Of a DNA stretch of 64,000 nt, positions 44,384 to 55,858 are shown piece after piece. A program made the translations under genes and the position numbers. Numbering within the stretch: position 1 is the stretch's first letter; each line of letters starts with the position of its first letter. This stretch comes from Thelonectria olida. Its lineage: Eukaryota > Ascomycota > Sordariomycetes > Hypocreales > Nectriaceae. The notes beneath the pieces were generated by a model that was not told where the DNA came from, did no database searches, and saw only the letters and a list, made by a program, of their open reading frames with translations. Where the stretch lies: NCBI GenBank assembly GCA_020736575.1, contig JAGPYM010000061.1:62001-126000 (forward strand). Reading direction: 5' to 3'.

Positions 44384-44492
44384 ACAATGTTAGTAGGGGG
44401 GTGGTTAGCAAGGATCAGTCTGTATGGCATATAATAATGTACACGCTCAACATAAAGAAAAATTAATTCTTCATTGTGCTCGCTTCCCTATC

Positions 44493-45590
44493 TTAAATCT
44501 GGCTCAGCACCCATTTAAGCCCATCGACAGTATCATTCATAAATGTCTCGCCTTCGGTCACAGAAGGAAACACCCAAAAACAATGAGGAAGACCAATGTA
44601 ATGATTCGTCTTGACCGGGATTCCTGCCAACGAAAGAGCTTGCGCCAGGACTTTCCCATCATCCCGCAGCGGGTCAAGCTGGCAAGTCACAATGTACGCA
44701 GGAGGGAAATGCTTGTTGTGGTCCGGGTCCAGAAGAGGAAAGTAATCCTCATCTTCCGGACGGAGCCCGGCGTACTCGAAAAACTGGCGCACCGAAGTTC
44801 CGTCAATTATGGGGACGTTGTCCATGTGCTCTTGGGAGGACGAGTGCGCTGGCTTGTACGTCTGCGGGATGTTCTCTGGATGAAATGCATAGGGGCAGAG
44901 GGCGATAATTCCCTTGACGGCCTTGGGGTCTGCGGTGGAACGGCCCAAGGCGATGCAGCGCGAGATGGAGAGAGCAAGTCCAGCTCCTGCTGAAACGCCC
45001 ACGGCATACATGCTCGTAGGGTCTCCTCCAATTTGGGCGGCGTTCTGATAAGCCTAGGTGAGTAAGTGTAAGCAGCTGAGTATACGTAACGAGGGGCTTT
45101 GGGAGGGTGCTCTACGTACCCATTCGAAACCCTTCACCGCATCAGCGAGGTGTGCAGGTGTCTTGTGCTCCGGAGACAATCTATATTGCACGCTGACGAT
45201 GATGGTGTTTGCTCTTTCAGCGATGCAACGGCAAAAGACATCGTCGTAGTCACCGGGGCCAAGTACGAAGCCTCCAGGATGGTAGTACACCCCGATCGGA
45301 AACGCTCTGCCGTTGTCGGGTTTGGCAGGAGTGTAAACACAATATTCGATGGTATCGAGTTTGCCGTGCTCGGTCTTGACGGAGGTGGAGGGGCGAGGAT
45401 ATAAAGGTGCTAAGGAAGACGCAAGACCGCTGAATTGAGCTCTCATCTCCTCTGCGGTCCCTTTCAGAACAGGCCTGAGACCGCCAAGGTCGTTCTCAAG
45501 CTGTACTCTGACATGTTAGATATCTAGAGTTTGAAGCTTCCTTCCGGGACCTGATAGAATACTTGCCTTGATCCAAGAAGGGGAATACAT
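44493..45590 (-). CDS. alpha/beta hydrolase, HSL-type esterase/lipase
   Basis: CDS complement(44493..45053, 45120..45505, 45563..45590), 324 residues. The first exon is only 28 nt (MYSPSWIKA), followed by introns of 57 and 66 nt. The oxyanion-hole motif is YYHPGGF, a variant of HGGG. The nucleophile motif is GVSAGAG with Ser at about residue 159. The acid is in CQLDPLRDD and the catalytic His in GLPHCF. YRLSPEHKTPAHLADA is the usual strand between oxyanion hole and nucleophile. All catalytic elements are present, so an active carboxylesterase acting on a small ester is expected. No signal peptide. Three kilobases left of the aromatic cluster, so ester substrates feeding that pathway are conceivable. 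Confidence 0.88.
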
Positions 45591-46664
45591 GTCTACAATG
45601 ATGCTGATAGTATATAATGAGAGTATTATTGTTGTGACACGACCCCTTGAGGTGCTATTACTTGCAGCGTTAAGAGGAGACACTTGACGGTTTAAGTAAT
45701 TAAACAACGTAATTTCTAATCCTGTTCATGACGGAAATACTCTCCAGAAGTTTATATGTTAACATGCGAGAATTAATAAATATTTTCTTAATCGCATTGG
45801 AACATACCAGAAACTAAGCTATGCTCAAAATGTACTAATAAAATACAAAAAATAATATATTATGATTTTTCTTTTCAATACCCTCCTAGGTACGTAATTC
45901 AACCTACTGAGCGTGGCCAACCGAATCTGTTGAGGGTAACCTCGCAGCGGCGTTTGCAACGGCTAGGTTCATTAAACTTTGCTCATCGGGATTTCTATCG
46001 GGTCGGGGCCGGAAGCTAGCCAGCATCCGAAGCGCCTCCGATGCAGCTAATTTAAACCGGGGAACTGCGGAGATGCATCAATCAATCTCCCTTGCTCGAT
46101 CGGCTTCTCGTACTTCGCACATGCCGTAATTACGTCTTAGTAGTTCCTTAGTCATGTACAAGGAGATGGGGCGTGATTTGTCCATTTCACGTGGGGAAAT
46201 GTAAGGAGTTGGGCTTGCCGAGGAGCCTACAAGATAAGACATGCCGCAGCTCCCAGCTTAGACCATGCCTCCGGAATCAAGAGGTGGTGAGTTCGGCTCC
46301 GAGCTATTGCGGTAGGCCCTAATTAAATTCGTACGGCTAGTGCGTGGGCGAAACGATGTCGATGTTGGTCTGCTTCTGGCCTTTCCTCTCCGCGAGAGGC
46401 CCTGATCGACCTGGCACACGGGTCTGAGTTTCTGTGGCTGAGCTTTGACAAGTGGAAACAAATGAAGCAACTTTATTACACAATAGGAGATACTGAGTCG
46501 GTTGAGCTACTTAAAGCTGCTCTCTTGTCTCTGCGGGGCCCGTTGGTCATGCGTCTGCATCATTCGAGCGTCCCATCATTAGGCCCCCCCTTTTGGCTGG
46601 ACTTGCAATTATCTCGAACTACGTTCTAAGTTGACTGGTAACCTTGTTCTCTCCTACCGTTGCT
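45591..46664. other. intergenic, no gene seen
   Basis: Upstream region of the esterase and of the SAT4-like gene, which read outward. AT-rich at about 45700-45890. No supportable ORF or site. Confidence 0.35.
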
Positions 46665-48124
46665 ATGCCTTCCGACTCTTTCGAAGCCTTGCTCAACGCC
46701 CCAGCCCTCACGCCACCGGCCGGTGTGACCCCCAACTTTAATCATCCTCCTAATCGAAACGGCCTTGCCTTGAGTGTTACGACATCCTGTATCGTTCTTG
46801 CCACTATATTTCTCCTCCTTCGCGCATACTCTCGGATATGGTTGGAGAGGAAAGTTCATATTGAAGAAGGTAATGTGTGATACTGGATCCTGACTAAGGG
46901 CATCACTGATCATAGTTCTCAACTCTTAGCCTTGATGATCTGTGCATACGTTCGTCGTCCATCATCCACTTTCTTCATCACGCTTACGCCTTACTGCCGT
47001 TACAATGAGGCACTGGCCATACTTACTATTGTAGGGAGCGTTCTGGGGCACAGGCTACGCTGCTTATGCATTCACACCGACGCCTGGCTATTTCGTCCAC
47101 ACATGGAATCTCCACAACAAGGACCTTATACGTCCTCTCTACGTAAGTCTTGCCCATTATCCCCCAGAGCACGTGTCGTAAACAGCTCACCAAGCCTAGC
47201 TTATACTCATTTACGGCTGCTGCTACTCAGCCGTCCTCCCGCTCCTGAAAACGGCCATCCTTCTCGACTGGTGTCGCCTCTTTGTTCCTACAAGCCCGAC
47301 TAAGAGCGGTTTTTGGCGGACCTGTATGGTTATTATTGTGATACAGTGTATCTGGGGGTTCGTTTGTATTCTTCTTTTGAACCTACAATGCGTCCCGCAT
47401 AGAGCCATTTGGGAGTTCTATCTTCCGAGTAAATGCTATGAGCTATCCAAGATCATGCTCACATCGGCGACTATCCAGCTTGTAATCGATTTTGCCATGG
47501 TATTGCTACCGCAAAAGATGATCTGGGGCCTGCATATCAATTGGCAGAAGAAGCTGGGCCTATCGGTTATATTCGCAGTCGGTATACTGTCAGTTGCTCC
47601 AATGTCTCCCCCTTCACGCTGTTTTCCACGTACTAACGTTAACCAGTGCCTCAGTTGCAGCGTGTTTCCGTCTAGCCTATACGGTGAACTACTCCGGAAA
47701 CCCTGACAAGATGTACTTTATAAGCCCCCTCATGTTTTGGACCTTCGCAGAGATGACGTGCGGGTTCTTCATCCTCAGCGTGCCCTGCATCCCTCGCGCG
47801 ATCGCGGAATCCGGGATGCCCCGCAGGTTTAAGCTGGCGCTGGGCATCAGCTTAAAGTCATCTGGTCCCTCAAACTGCGAATCCAACATTGGGCCCCGTT
47901 CCAGGTCCCACAAGATCTCCAAGTCCGCGACGGCTTCAAATACGTACTATAAGATGAAGGAACTCAGCATTCCCATGTCTGACCTGAATAGGTCCGAATC
48001 ACAAGAACAGCTACGGGATGGCAATAATGCGGTCATGGCGACGCGCACAACACACGTCTCCATCACTTCCAACTCGCAGTCCGATGGCGAGACCGGAGGC
48101 AAAGTCACTTCGTGGACTGGGTGA
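46665..48124 (+). CDS. SAT4/PTH11-type seven-helix membrane protein
   Basis: CDS join(46665..46869, 46930..46949, 47035..47142, 47200..47588, 47647..48124), 399 residues; exon 2 is a 20-nt micro-exon and all phases close. Seven hydrophobic helices: SVTTSCIVLATIFLLLRAY, then ICAYGAFWGTGYAAY, LILIYGCCYSAVLPLLKTA, VIQCIWGFVCILLLNL, IQLVIDFAMVLLP, LSVIFAVGIL and MFWTFAEMTCGFFILSVP. Conserved IWEFYLPSKCY between helices is typical of the fungal rhodopsin/SAT4 family. A hydrophilic Ser-rich tail of about 110 residues follows. Members are plasma-membrane proteins, some suggested to act as GPCR-like receptors. No CFEM domain is attached. It lies next to the aromatic cluster and could sense or move its substrate. 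Confidence 0.88.
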
Positions 48125-48837
48125 TTGGATGTTGCCTACAAGGTGGATGGCTTGCCCTAACTTACGCAAGGAGCACTGGAATCCGAAAAGACAAGGTTCA
48201 TGTTAGGGAATAGATTGGAGCCGACTCAAGGATCGCAGAGAATTACGGCCCTCAGTCTGCTATTAGGGCACTGTAGCAATTTGTAATATACTTTATGAAT
48301 CCGAGTGTTTGTATGCATTATAGAATATTGAGGTTTGTGACACAATACGACTCGATCTAGCATACTTTTTCATATCAGACTGCTGTAGTCCCCAAAGGCA
48401 ATCACTCAGAACATCAAAACCTGGTACTTTAGCTTCCAAGTTCCCGCAAAGCAGGTCCTTCGAGCACCCAATCGGTTGGTGTAGAAGCACAGGGACCAAT
48501 TGAGCGTTGCATGGTTCATCAAAAGGGATCCGACACGAGTACATGTTCGCATCATGGCCCCAAGCACTCTGCCTGGAGACAAACGGCCCTCTCGTGAAGG
48601 GTCATTCCACTCGGAGCAATGTGGGGGATCTGCAGCTTGTCGGCAGCAAGTGGGGAGGAAGGGAGATAGCGAACAGCGCCCATCCAACGAGTCTTGGGCA
48701 TATATTATTTCAATGTCACTGTCAAGACTGCATGCCCGTTTGCTTGATCAGTTAAATCCATCCCATTACCCCCTTTCTCTACTATCATAACCCTATTGCA
48801 TGTGTCTCTATTAACTCTTCCTCCCAAGCGTCGAAAC
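48125..48837. other. intergenic, no gene seen
   Basis: 3' flank of the SAT4-like gene and promoter of the P450. Only short chance ORFs. Confidence 0.35.
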
Positions 48838-50687
48838 ATGGGGCTTCTCCTCGCACAGCTTCATTGGCCGGTGCTGCCGCCGCACCTCGTGGATCTATAC
48901 CATTTGCATGTTGCACCTCACTGGTTCTCGCTGGCAATTGGCATTGTAGCACTCTCCTACCTGTTTTCCAAATTTGACCGGCATCTCTACGATATCCCAG
49001 GGCCATTTTTGGCGAGCTTCTCCAGCTTATGGAAGACTTGGGATACTTACAAAGGCGACTCCCAGCATACAGGTGAGCGTCCATCGCCTTGATCCCCTCA
49101 GACTGCTCACAATCTGTCTAGCAATCAAGCTTCATCGTCAATTTGGCCCTCTGGTCCGCGTAGGACCTAAACACGTGTCCGTTGGTGATCCTGCAGCCGT
49201 CAAGACGATTTATTCGGTCAATGGAGGCTTCACCAAGACTGCCTTCTACCCCATCCAGGCGGTTCGCTACGAGAAGAAACCGCTTCTCAATCTTTTCGCC
49301 ACTCGCGATGAGTCGTACCATCGTCGAATCAAGCGGCCAATTGCACATACTTATAGCGTGGCAGCCCTGACTGCTCTTGAGCCCAAGATAGATCATGTGT
49401 CCAAGCTCTTGATGCAAAAGCTAAAGGCATTCGAGAGCGCCAACCAATCATTTGATCTTGGAGAGTGGCTCCAGTACGTGGAATGACCCTCGTAACTCTG
49501 CTCGGAGCTGACTGATCATGTATTAGATGGTATGCTTTCGACGTGATCGGGAATCTTACATTCTCCAGGACCCTCGGGTTCATTGAAGAGTCTAGGGACG
49601 TTGAAAACATCATTGGATCCATCGGATCCTTCTTCGTTTATGCAGCTGTTGTCGGACAGATTCCGTGGCTTCACAAGCTGCTCGCCGGTAACCCTCTCTT
49701 ACCCATTGTGATGCCCGCCATCGAGACGTTCAACCCGGCCGTCAACTTCGCTATAAAATGTATGAATATGAACAAGGAAGGGGCGGCGCCAGGCGAGGAT
49801 GATTTCCTCGTCCGGTTCCAGAAGATGGCAGAAAAGGGTACCCGAGGAGGCGTCGACGGCGGCTCCTTTGGGGATATCGACATCATCAACCATACCAGCA
49901 CCAACGTACTTGCAGGGAGCGACACTACAGCTATTGCCCTCCGGGCCATCATCCACAATCTCATCACCAATCCGGTATACTACAACAGGCTGCAGCGTGA
50001 GATTGACGAATTGGACGAGGCCGGCCAGTTGTCGGACCCAATCAAGGAGAGCGAGGCGAGACAGATGCCGTATTTACAAGCAAGCATTAAGGAGGCCATG
50101 AGGATGCATCCGAGCGTGGGTATGCTGTTGGAACGGCACGTACCAAAAGGCGGTGCCACTATCTGCGGCAAGTTCTTTCCGGAGGGTTACGTCGTAGGGA
50201 TAAACCCTTGGGTCGTGGGCCGGAATAGGGATGTTTACGGTGAGGATGCCGATGTGTTCAGGCCTGAAAGATGGCTGGAAGCAGACGATGAGCAGCTCAA
50301 GGAGATGGAGCGATCCTCACTTGCATTTGGGGCCGGGAGCAGAGTTTGCATTGGCAAAAACATATCCATGATGGTCAGTATCTATCCTTCCCCTTCCGCC
50401 CAGGAATCGCCACCGTTGAAAATGCCCTTGATTCGAATCGACGCTGACCAGTTCGTTCTTTGCGTAGGAGATGTCCAAGGTCGTGCCTCAGTTGCTTCGA
50501 GAATTCGATATTACTCTGGTGTCACCAACTAAGGATTTAACTACTATCAACTACTGGTAAGACGCAATTCCATTATGCTTCCACCCCCCCACGAAGCTTG
50601 TTCCATTTGGCTAAAACGGCGAATAGGTTTCCCGTTCAGCATGGGTTGATCTGCCGTTTGAAGAATAGGAGGGAGAGAACTAAATAG
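48838..50687 (+). CDS. cytochrome P450 monooxygenase
   Basis: CDS join(48838..49072, 49122..49473, 49527..50373, 50468..50556, 50627..50687), 527 residues; four introns of 49, 53, 94 and 70 nt close in phase. N-terminal membrane anchor about residues 30-50 (HWFSLAIGIVALSYLF), then the DIPGPF proline hinge. The I-helix oxygen motif is AGSDTT, the K-helix ExxR is in KEAMRMHP, and PERW and the heme-Cys loop FGAGSRVCIG (Cys about 470) are all present. The last exon adds INYWFPVQHGL, the usual C-terminal strand. General pattern is that of fungal CYPs such as pisatin-demethylase-like enzymes. Expected at the ER, hydroxylating or demethylating an aromatic precursor for the ring-cleavage genes downstream; the substrate is inferred only from context. 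Confidence 0.93.
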
Positions 50688-51537
50688 GGTCCTGGCTGCT
50701 ATCCTAGGATTCCTGGCGCCGGAATGTCTGCTTAGTCTTCGTCACGCCGTGGCACACATCTACTTAACTTGACCCCAACTAGACGGAAGTAGCAGAAACA
50801 ATTATACATGATTCCAAACATGCCGGCCCTATTTTGCAGGGCTCCCATAGTGACATGTAACTACACCCAACGTTGGACCTTTCCTAAGCTCGTCTCATCA
50901 TTAGTTTGGACTTACGCTGGTGCTCTCAATAGACTTCTGGGCGAGAAACGTGGTAGAACGTGGCGAAAGTCTCCTATCGAATCACCGTCCCCTTAAAATA
51001 TTGATACGCTCATAGTGGGTAGGCTCTGCATGGAGGATAAGCTACCATATCTACAAAAGACGATGCTTCCTATTGAAGGTGGTGCTGGGCCTCGTATGGA
51101 TGGTGCGTAGGCAGGGCGGCAGTCGCCGCGGCACCTGGAACGCTCACCTGGCCCGAAGACTCGCACTTCCTCATCAGAAACCGGCCTGATGACTGTCCGA
51201 ATCGTCTTTCAAGGATAACAGCCACAGTCCCACTGAGAGTTGGTGTTGGATCATGGCCGAGGTAGGTAGAGCAGAATGCGGTATGATCCGTTTCTGCTTT
51301 GCGTCTGTTCGGAACCCGGGGGTTGGCCGGAACCATGTGGTGGTCACCACGCCAAGGTGAGACCCTTGCTACTTTCTAGCCATGTCTCGAGGTAAGGAGT
51401 CATCATCACCGGCTAATGTGGAGGTAGCCCTCCAAGTCGAGATACTCCACATTGCATTGCCAGCCGTGCATCATTAAAGCCAGGGGCATCGACCAGGCCG
51501 CAACCCAGTTACAGCTAGCAACCACAAGGCAATAATA
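50688..51537. other. intergenic, no gene seen
   Basis: Between two genes of the catabolic cluster. No supportable ORF. It should hold the dioxygenase promoter. Confidence 0.35.
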
Positions 51538-52660
51538 ATGAGCACCACAAAGGGGAATGTGCCGCCAATGGCTGACTTGTCCATCGACAATATCACCGCA
51601 AACACGATCCTCATCAACTCGCAAAATCCGGACGAGCGACTAACATATGTCTTTGAGCGCTTAGTCACCCATCTTCACGACTTTGCCCGCGAGACGAGAC
51701 TGAGTACTCGAGAATGGAGTGCCGGACTAAACTTCCTGGTCGAGGTGGGCAAGATTAGCAGTGATGTGAGGAAAGTATGTTCATGTCTCGTCCCGCGGCA
51801 GGAGTCTGAGATAGATGAAAGAAGGCTGACTGGTGGCAGGAATTCATCCTCCTATCCGACATCCTCGGTCTCTCCCTCCTCGTCGACGCATTGGACCACC
51901 CGAAACCAGATAAATCAACTGAGGGCTCTGTTCTTGGGCCCTTCCACACCCACGACGCCGTCGTGCACCCCTCGGGCGAATCGATATCCGCAGATCCTAA
52001 TGGGGAGCCCTTGCTTGTGTGCTGCACCGCCAGGGATCGTGAGGGCAATCCCGTCGAGGGTGTCAAGGTCGACGTCTGGGAGACGGACAGCAGCGGTCAC
52101 TACGATGTGCAATACCAGGAGCGGTCTAATCCGGACGGGAGAGCGGTCCTGTTAACGGATGCAGACGGCACCTTCTGGTTCAAGGCTATTCGACCGGTCA
52201 GTTACCCTATTCCGCATGATGGGCCTGTCGGGAAGCTGCTCGAGCTACTGCATCGTCACCCGTGGCGGCCGGCTCACATGCACTTCATGTTTGAAAAGCA
52301 AGGCTGGGATCATCTCATCACGTAAGTTTCGTCCCGTCCTGGCCCTTCCACCAACGCTTTTACTAACTCAAGTGTGCCTCTAGAGCCCTTTACATCCCGC
52401 CCGATCAGTATCTCAGTTCCGATGCAGTCTTTGGTGTCAAGACCAGCCTAGTCACCCCACTGGGCAAGGTGACTGCAGAGCAGGCAAGAAAATACAACGT
52501 GCCTGAAGGCACGGCGCTGCTGACGTATGATTTCGTCTTGGTAACAGAGCAAGAGACGGAGGCGCTGAGGGATAAGAATGCACTGGAAGCAGTTTCGAAG
52601 TTATTCCCAGGGAGGAAATGCAAGCTGGTTGATCACTTACCGGTCCCTGACCTGGATTAA
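51538..52660 (+). CDS. intradiol ring-cleavage dioxygenase, hydroxyquinol 1,2-dioxygenase-like
   Basis: CDS join(51538..51774, 51840..52321, 52384..52660), 331 residues; introns of 65 and 62 nt. The N-terminal helical dimerisation domain (about 1-100) is followed by the catalytic beta domain. Non-heme Fe(III) ligands are visible: Tyr167 in SSGHYDVQY, Tyr201 in SYPIPHDGP, and His225 and His227 in WRPAHMHF. GEPLLVCCTARDREGNPVEG and VDVWETDSSG are family blocks. The reaction is ortho cleavage between two hydroxylated ring carbons with O2; hydroxyquinol (giving maleylacetate) is favoured over catechol because a maleylacetate reductase follows. Cytosolic. Downstream, an AT-rich repeat separates it from that partner gene. 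Confidence 0.92.
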
Positions 52661-52904
52661 GTGACGGTCAATGTGCGGTAGGACCTCTTTCATGGTAATC
52701 TTTGCAGCAATTCAACGTGTCAGCTTCGTGTCGCTTTTGCCCAGAACAATATTTCCTCTGCAACTTGACATGGTACTTTGATCCCTAGACGAAGGCCTTC
52801 GCGAAATTTGTGGCCTAGCTGTAACCTTGCCTCATCTCTATTGCCCATCTTACCATTCGTCAAAATAAGCCTGGTACTGGCATATAATAAAGGTCGATAC
52901 AGGC
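52661..52904. other. 3' flank of the dioxygenase gene
   Basis: Normal-composition sequence before the AT-rich repeat; nothing assignable. Confidence 0.3.
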
Positions 52905-53480
52905 AAAACCCGGCCTTGCATCTATTATAATAAGCTTTTTAATAGGGCTTACAGTTAGTCTTAAGGTAAAAGTCCCTATAAGGAAACCTTACTTAAGGAA
53001 CCGTATTTTAGGCTTCTAATATAAAAGTAACTCTCTATTTAACTCTAATTTATATATTTAATTAATAATATAATATATAATAACTAAAATGCTTAACTTT
53101 TTACTAATTAAATATAATATAATCTAATTAGATAATAAAAGCTATATAGCTACTTATTATATATTAGAATATATAAATTTCTTTAAATATATTAAACTAA
53201 TAAGAGATTTTAATAGGTATTTAAAAAGTTATAATTTTTAAATATTTTTATATTATTTAATATAAATATACTATTAAATATTAATTAAAAGATTAATTTA
53301 ATTATTTTAAATTATACGATTTTAATTAAAAGACCTAATATATATTAATACTATTATAACTTCTTTAAATAGGAAATTAAAAACCTTATATAACTTCTTA
53401 AAAGGGAAAGAAAAAACCGTTTTAATAATAATAATAAGCGATTTATTAAGACGATCTAATCAAATGCCTATAAGCCGTGG
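52905..53480 (+). repeat. second copy of the AT-rich dispersed repeat
   Basis: 52915-53185 matches 33440-33715 in the same orientation (TTATAATAAGCTTTTTAATA, CTTACTTAAGGAA, AGCTATATAGCTACTTATTA). At differing positions this copy usually keeps C or G where the 33-kb copy has T or A: CCCGGCCTTGCAT against CTCTAGCCTTATAT, and GGAACCGTATTTTAGGC against GGAATCTTATTTTAAGC. A second shared segment (TTTTAATAATAATAATAAGC) is at 53410-53475 here but lies left of the shared block at 33320-33380 in the other copy. Inserted between two genes of the aromatic pathway. Confidence 0.8.
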
Positions 53481-53866
53481 CTCCAGGAGCTGCTGTGCGC
53501 GGTGGCGACGATATTGCCCATCTTACTAGCCTCGGAACCGTGACTCGTGTACCAAGTTTCCTATGCCGTCCCACCAGGAGGACCCTCTAGTTTGCCTCCC
53601 CACACTCCACTTCCGAGCGGCCATGCTTGCATGAAGGCCATGTTCCTCCACTCGGGAGTCTGCGTGGGGATCCCTGTAAGGGTTACGGTGAACACACTAC
53701 CGGCTGGTGGGGTTTGGAGGATTGAAATAGAAGTCGGTAACCCTAGAACTGGCCCGTAGCAGATATTTGGACACTTGGTACTGAAAAGGCGTTGGTTCCC
53801 TCTGGCTTATCTTGAGTCACGCCAGTCGCTGCTTACCTCCCTCCCACCGCTAGCCACGATTCAGAG

Positions 53867-55037
53867 ATGGACTCTTTTGAGCACAACGCAAGTCCGAGCC
53901 GTATCGTCTTCGGGAACGGCAGCCTGCAAAAGGTCCTCGACGAGCTGGGTCATCTTGGATTGTCGATGCCACTGGTTCTGTCCACTCCGAATCAGATTGA
54001 TCACGCCCAACAGCTCGTGGATGTGCTCCAAGGAAAGGCGGTTGGGATGTTTACAGAGGCCACGATGCATACCCCAACAGCCGTAACCGACAAGGCCATC
54101 GAGTACGCAAAGTCCCGAGGCGCTGACTGTGTCGTCTCCATCGGAGGGGGCAGCACAATTGGGTTGGGAAAGGCTATCAGTATCCGTACTAGTCTGGCTC
54201 ATATCTGCGTTCCCACAACCTATGCTGGGAGCGAGGTCACGCCTATTCTGGGAGAGACTGTGGCCGGCCTGAAGACGACATACAGTGATCCCAAAATCCT
54301 TCCCAGAGTGGTCGTCTACGACAGCGATCTGACCATGACGCTCCCCGCAACCATGACTGCGTATAGCGGTGTTAATGCGATCGCTCATGCGGGTGAGTGA
54401 ACCTCGCATTTCCCTATTTCACCCTCATCCATTCATCCATGGCACCAAACAAAATTCCCATTCACTAACCTTTTTATCACACGTGTCAGTGGAAGCAATG
54501 TATGCCCGGAATACTAATCCAATTATCGGCCTTCTCGCTGAAGAGGGAATCCGGGCATTGGCGGCTGCGCTCCCTGAGATTGTGAGAGACCCATCCTCGA
54601 AGAGCTCCCGCTCATTGGCGCTCTACGGTGCTTGGCTCTGTGGAACGTGTCTGGGCAGCGTAGGCATGTGCTTGCACCATAAACTCTGTCACGCTTTAGG
54701 CGGCAGCCTCAATCTGTCTCACGCCGAAACACACACCGCAGTCTTACCTCACGCTCTTTCCTACAACGCCCCCAAGGTTCCCGAAGCAATGAGGAGGTTA
54801 GCCCTTGTTCTTCCAGGAAGCCATAGTGACGCAATTCACGGCTTGAATGTGCTCCTGGCCAAGCTTCAAGTCAGCACAAGTCTCCGAGACTTGGGGATGA
54901 AGGAGGAGGACATTGACAGGGCTGCGGACATTGCCACAAGCAACTCGTACTGGAACCCGAGAGAGGTTGAGAGAGGGCCAATCCGTGAGCTGATCCGGCG
55001 AGCATGGGCAGGGGAGCCGGCTCGAGCTGATCTGTAG
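53867..55037 (+). CDS. maleylacetate reductase (iron-containing ADH family)
   Basis: CDS join(53867..54392, 54490..55037), 357 residues, the usual length for the family; one 97-nt intron. The N-terminal dinucleotide domain has IVFGNGSL and SIGGGSTIGLGKAIS. PTTYAGSEVTPILG and GLKTTYSDPKILPRVVVYD are maleylacetate-reductase blocks. The C-terminal all-helical domain holds the conserved His residues in MCLHHKLCHALGG and LSHAETHTAVLPH. It reduces maleylacetate to 3-oxoadipate with NAD(P)H, the step directly after hydroxyquinol cleavage. Cytosolic. Together with the dioxygenase gene upstream this defines the lower part of a resorcinol/hydroxyquinol route. Confidence 0.93.
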
Positions 55038-55858
55038 GGAATTTGAAACAGCCGCGATTGATATCTTAGCAACTAAGTACTATATGAGGGGCTAAATAGA
55101 CGTGATTTGATGACATGTTGCCTCGAGAACTCACTCTGCCTTTTGACTGTGCGTATGCTGGCGTGTTTGGAGGTGGAAGCTCATCTGACCTTGCAGACTC
55201 TGGAGGTGTCTATCTAATGTGTGCTGACCCAAAAATGCCACACATTTCCAGTCACAGGCTGGGTAACACAAGTCTTGTCAATGCCGCTAAGTAAACCAAG
55301 TTACAGTCTGTTGCAGGTCACCAGTAGCTCAACAACCCACGTCGGCAGGCAGCTGCCTGATGACAAATGCACTAGACGTGTGGTTGCTCGGATTGTTAGC
55401 GCCCGAGTGGGGGAATGGCTTTGTGTCGAGGGATACTCAATTAGGCCGAGACACTGGTTTGCCATTACTGAACAAATTGACACTGTATTATCCGATGTGG
55501 GGGAAAACGGACTACTTGTACCATCATGTCAATGTGGAGGAGGCATTCGCCCAGAAGGGTGGGGTGTCGAAGAGGCCGTCAGGTTTCACTCAGCATTCCC
55601 AGTCAGACAATCACAGGCTGTCATAGATGACAAGAAGATTCATCTTGGTGTCTCTTCTTAATCTTAGCTAGAGAGTAGGCAGATTCTATCAGTATCAAAC
55701 ATGTACCAAGTACGTGGCCTCATTTGGTTTCCTGTGCTCGATATCATAGTACATAGCAGTTGACTCTTAGTTCGATAATGGATACTCCCTCTTTTAGAGA
55801 GCCAAGAGTGCTTATTTCTTTATGATAAGGTGTTGCCACGTTGCTGGTTGGTCGTGGT
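55038..55858. other. intergenic, no gene seen
   Basis: Convergent 3' flanks of the maleylacetate reductase and the regulator gene. An overlapping ORF of 146 codons (55221-55661) lacks any family motif. Confidence 0.35.

Noticed and set aside
44424..44993. 189-codon plus-strand ORF
   Set aside because: Antisense to the catalytic half of the HSL-type esterase.
50374..50467. Alternative end of the P450 by reading through the 94-nt intron
   Set aside because: The open read-through replaces the conserved C-terminal strand; splicing restores it and a further exon with INYWFPVQHGL.
55221..55661. 146-codon ORF between reductase and regulator
   Set aside because: Two overlapping frames equally open; no family motif, no start context.
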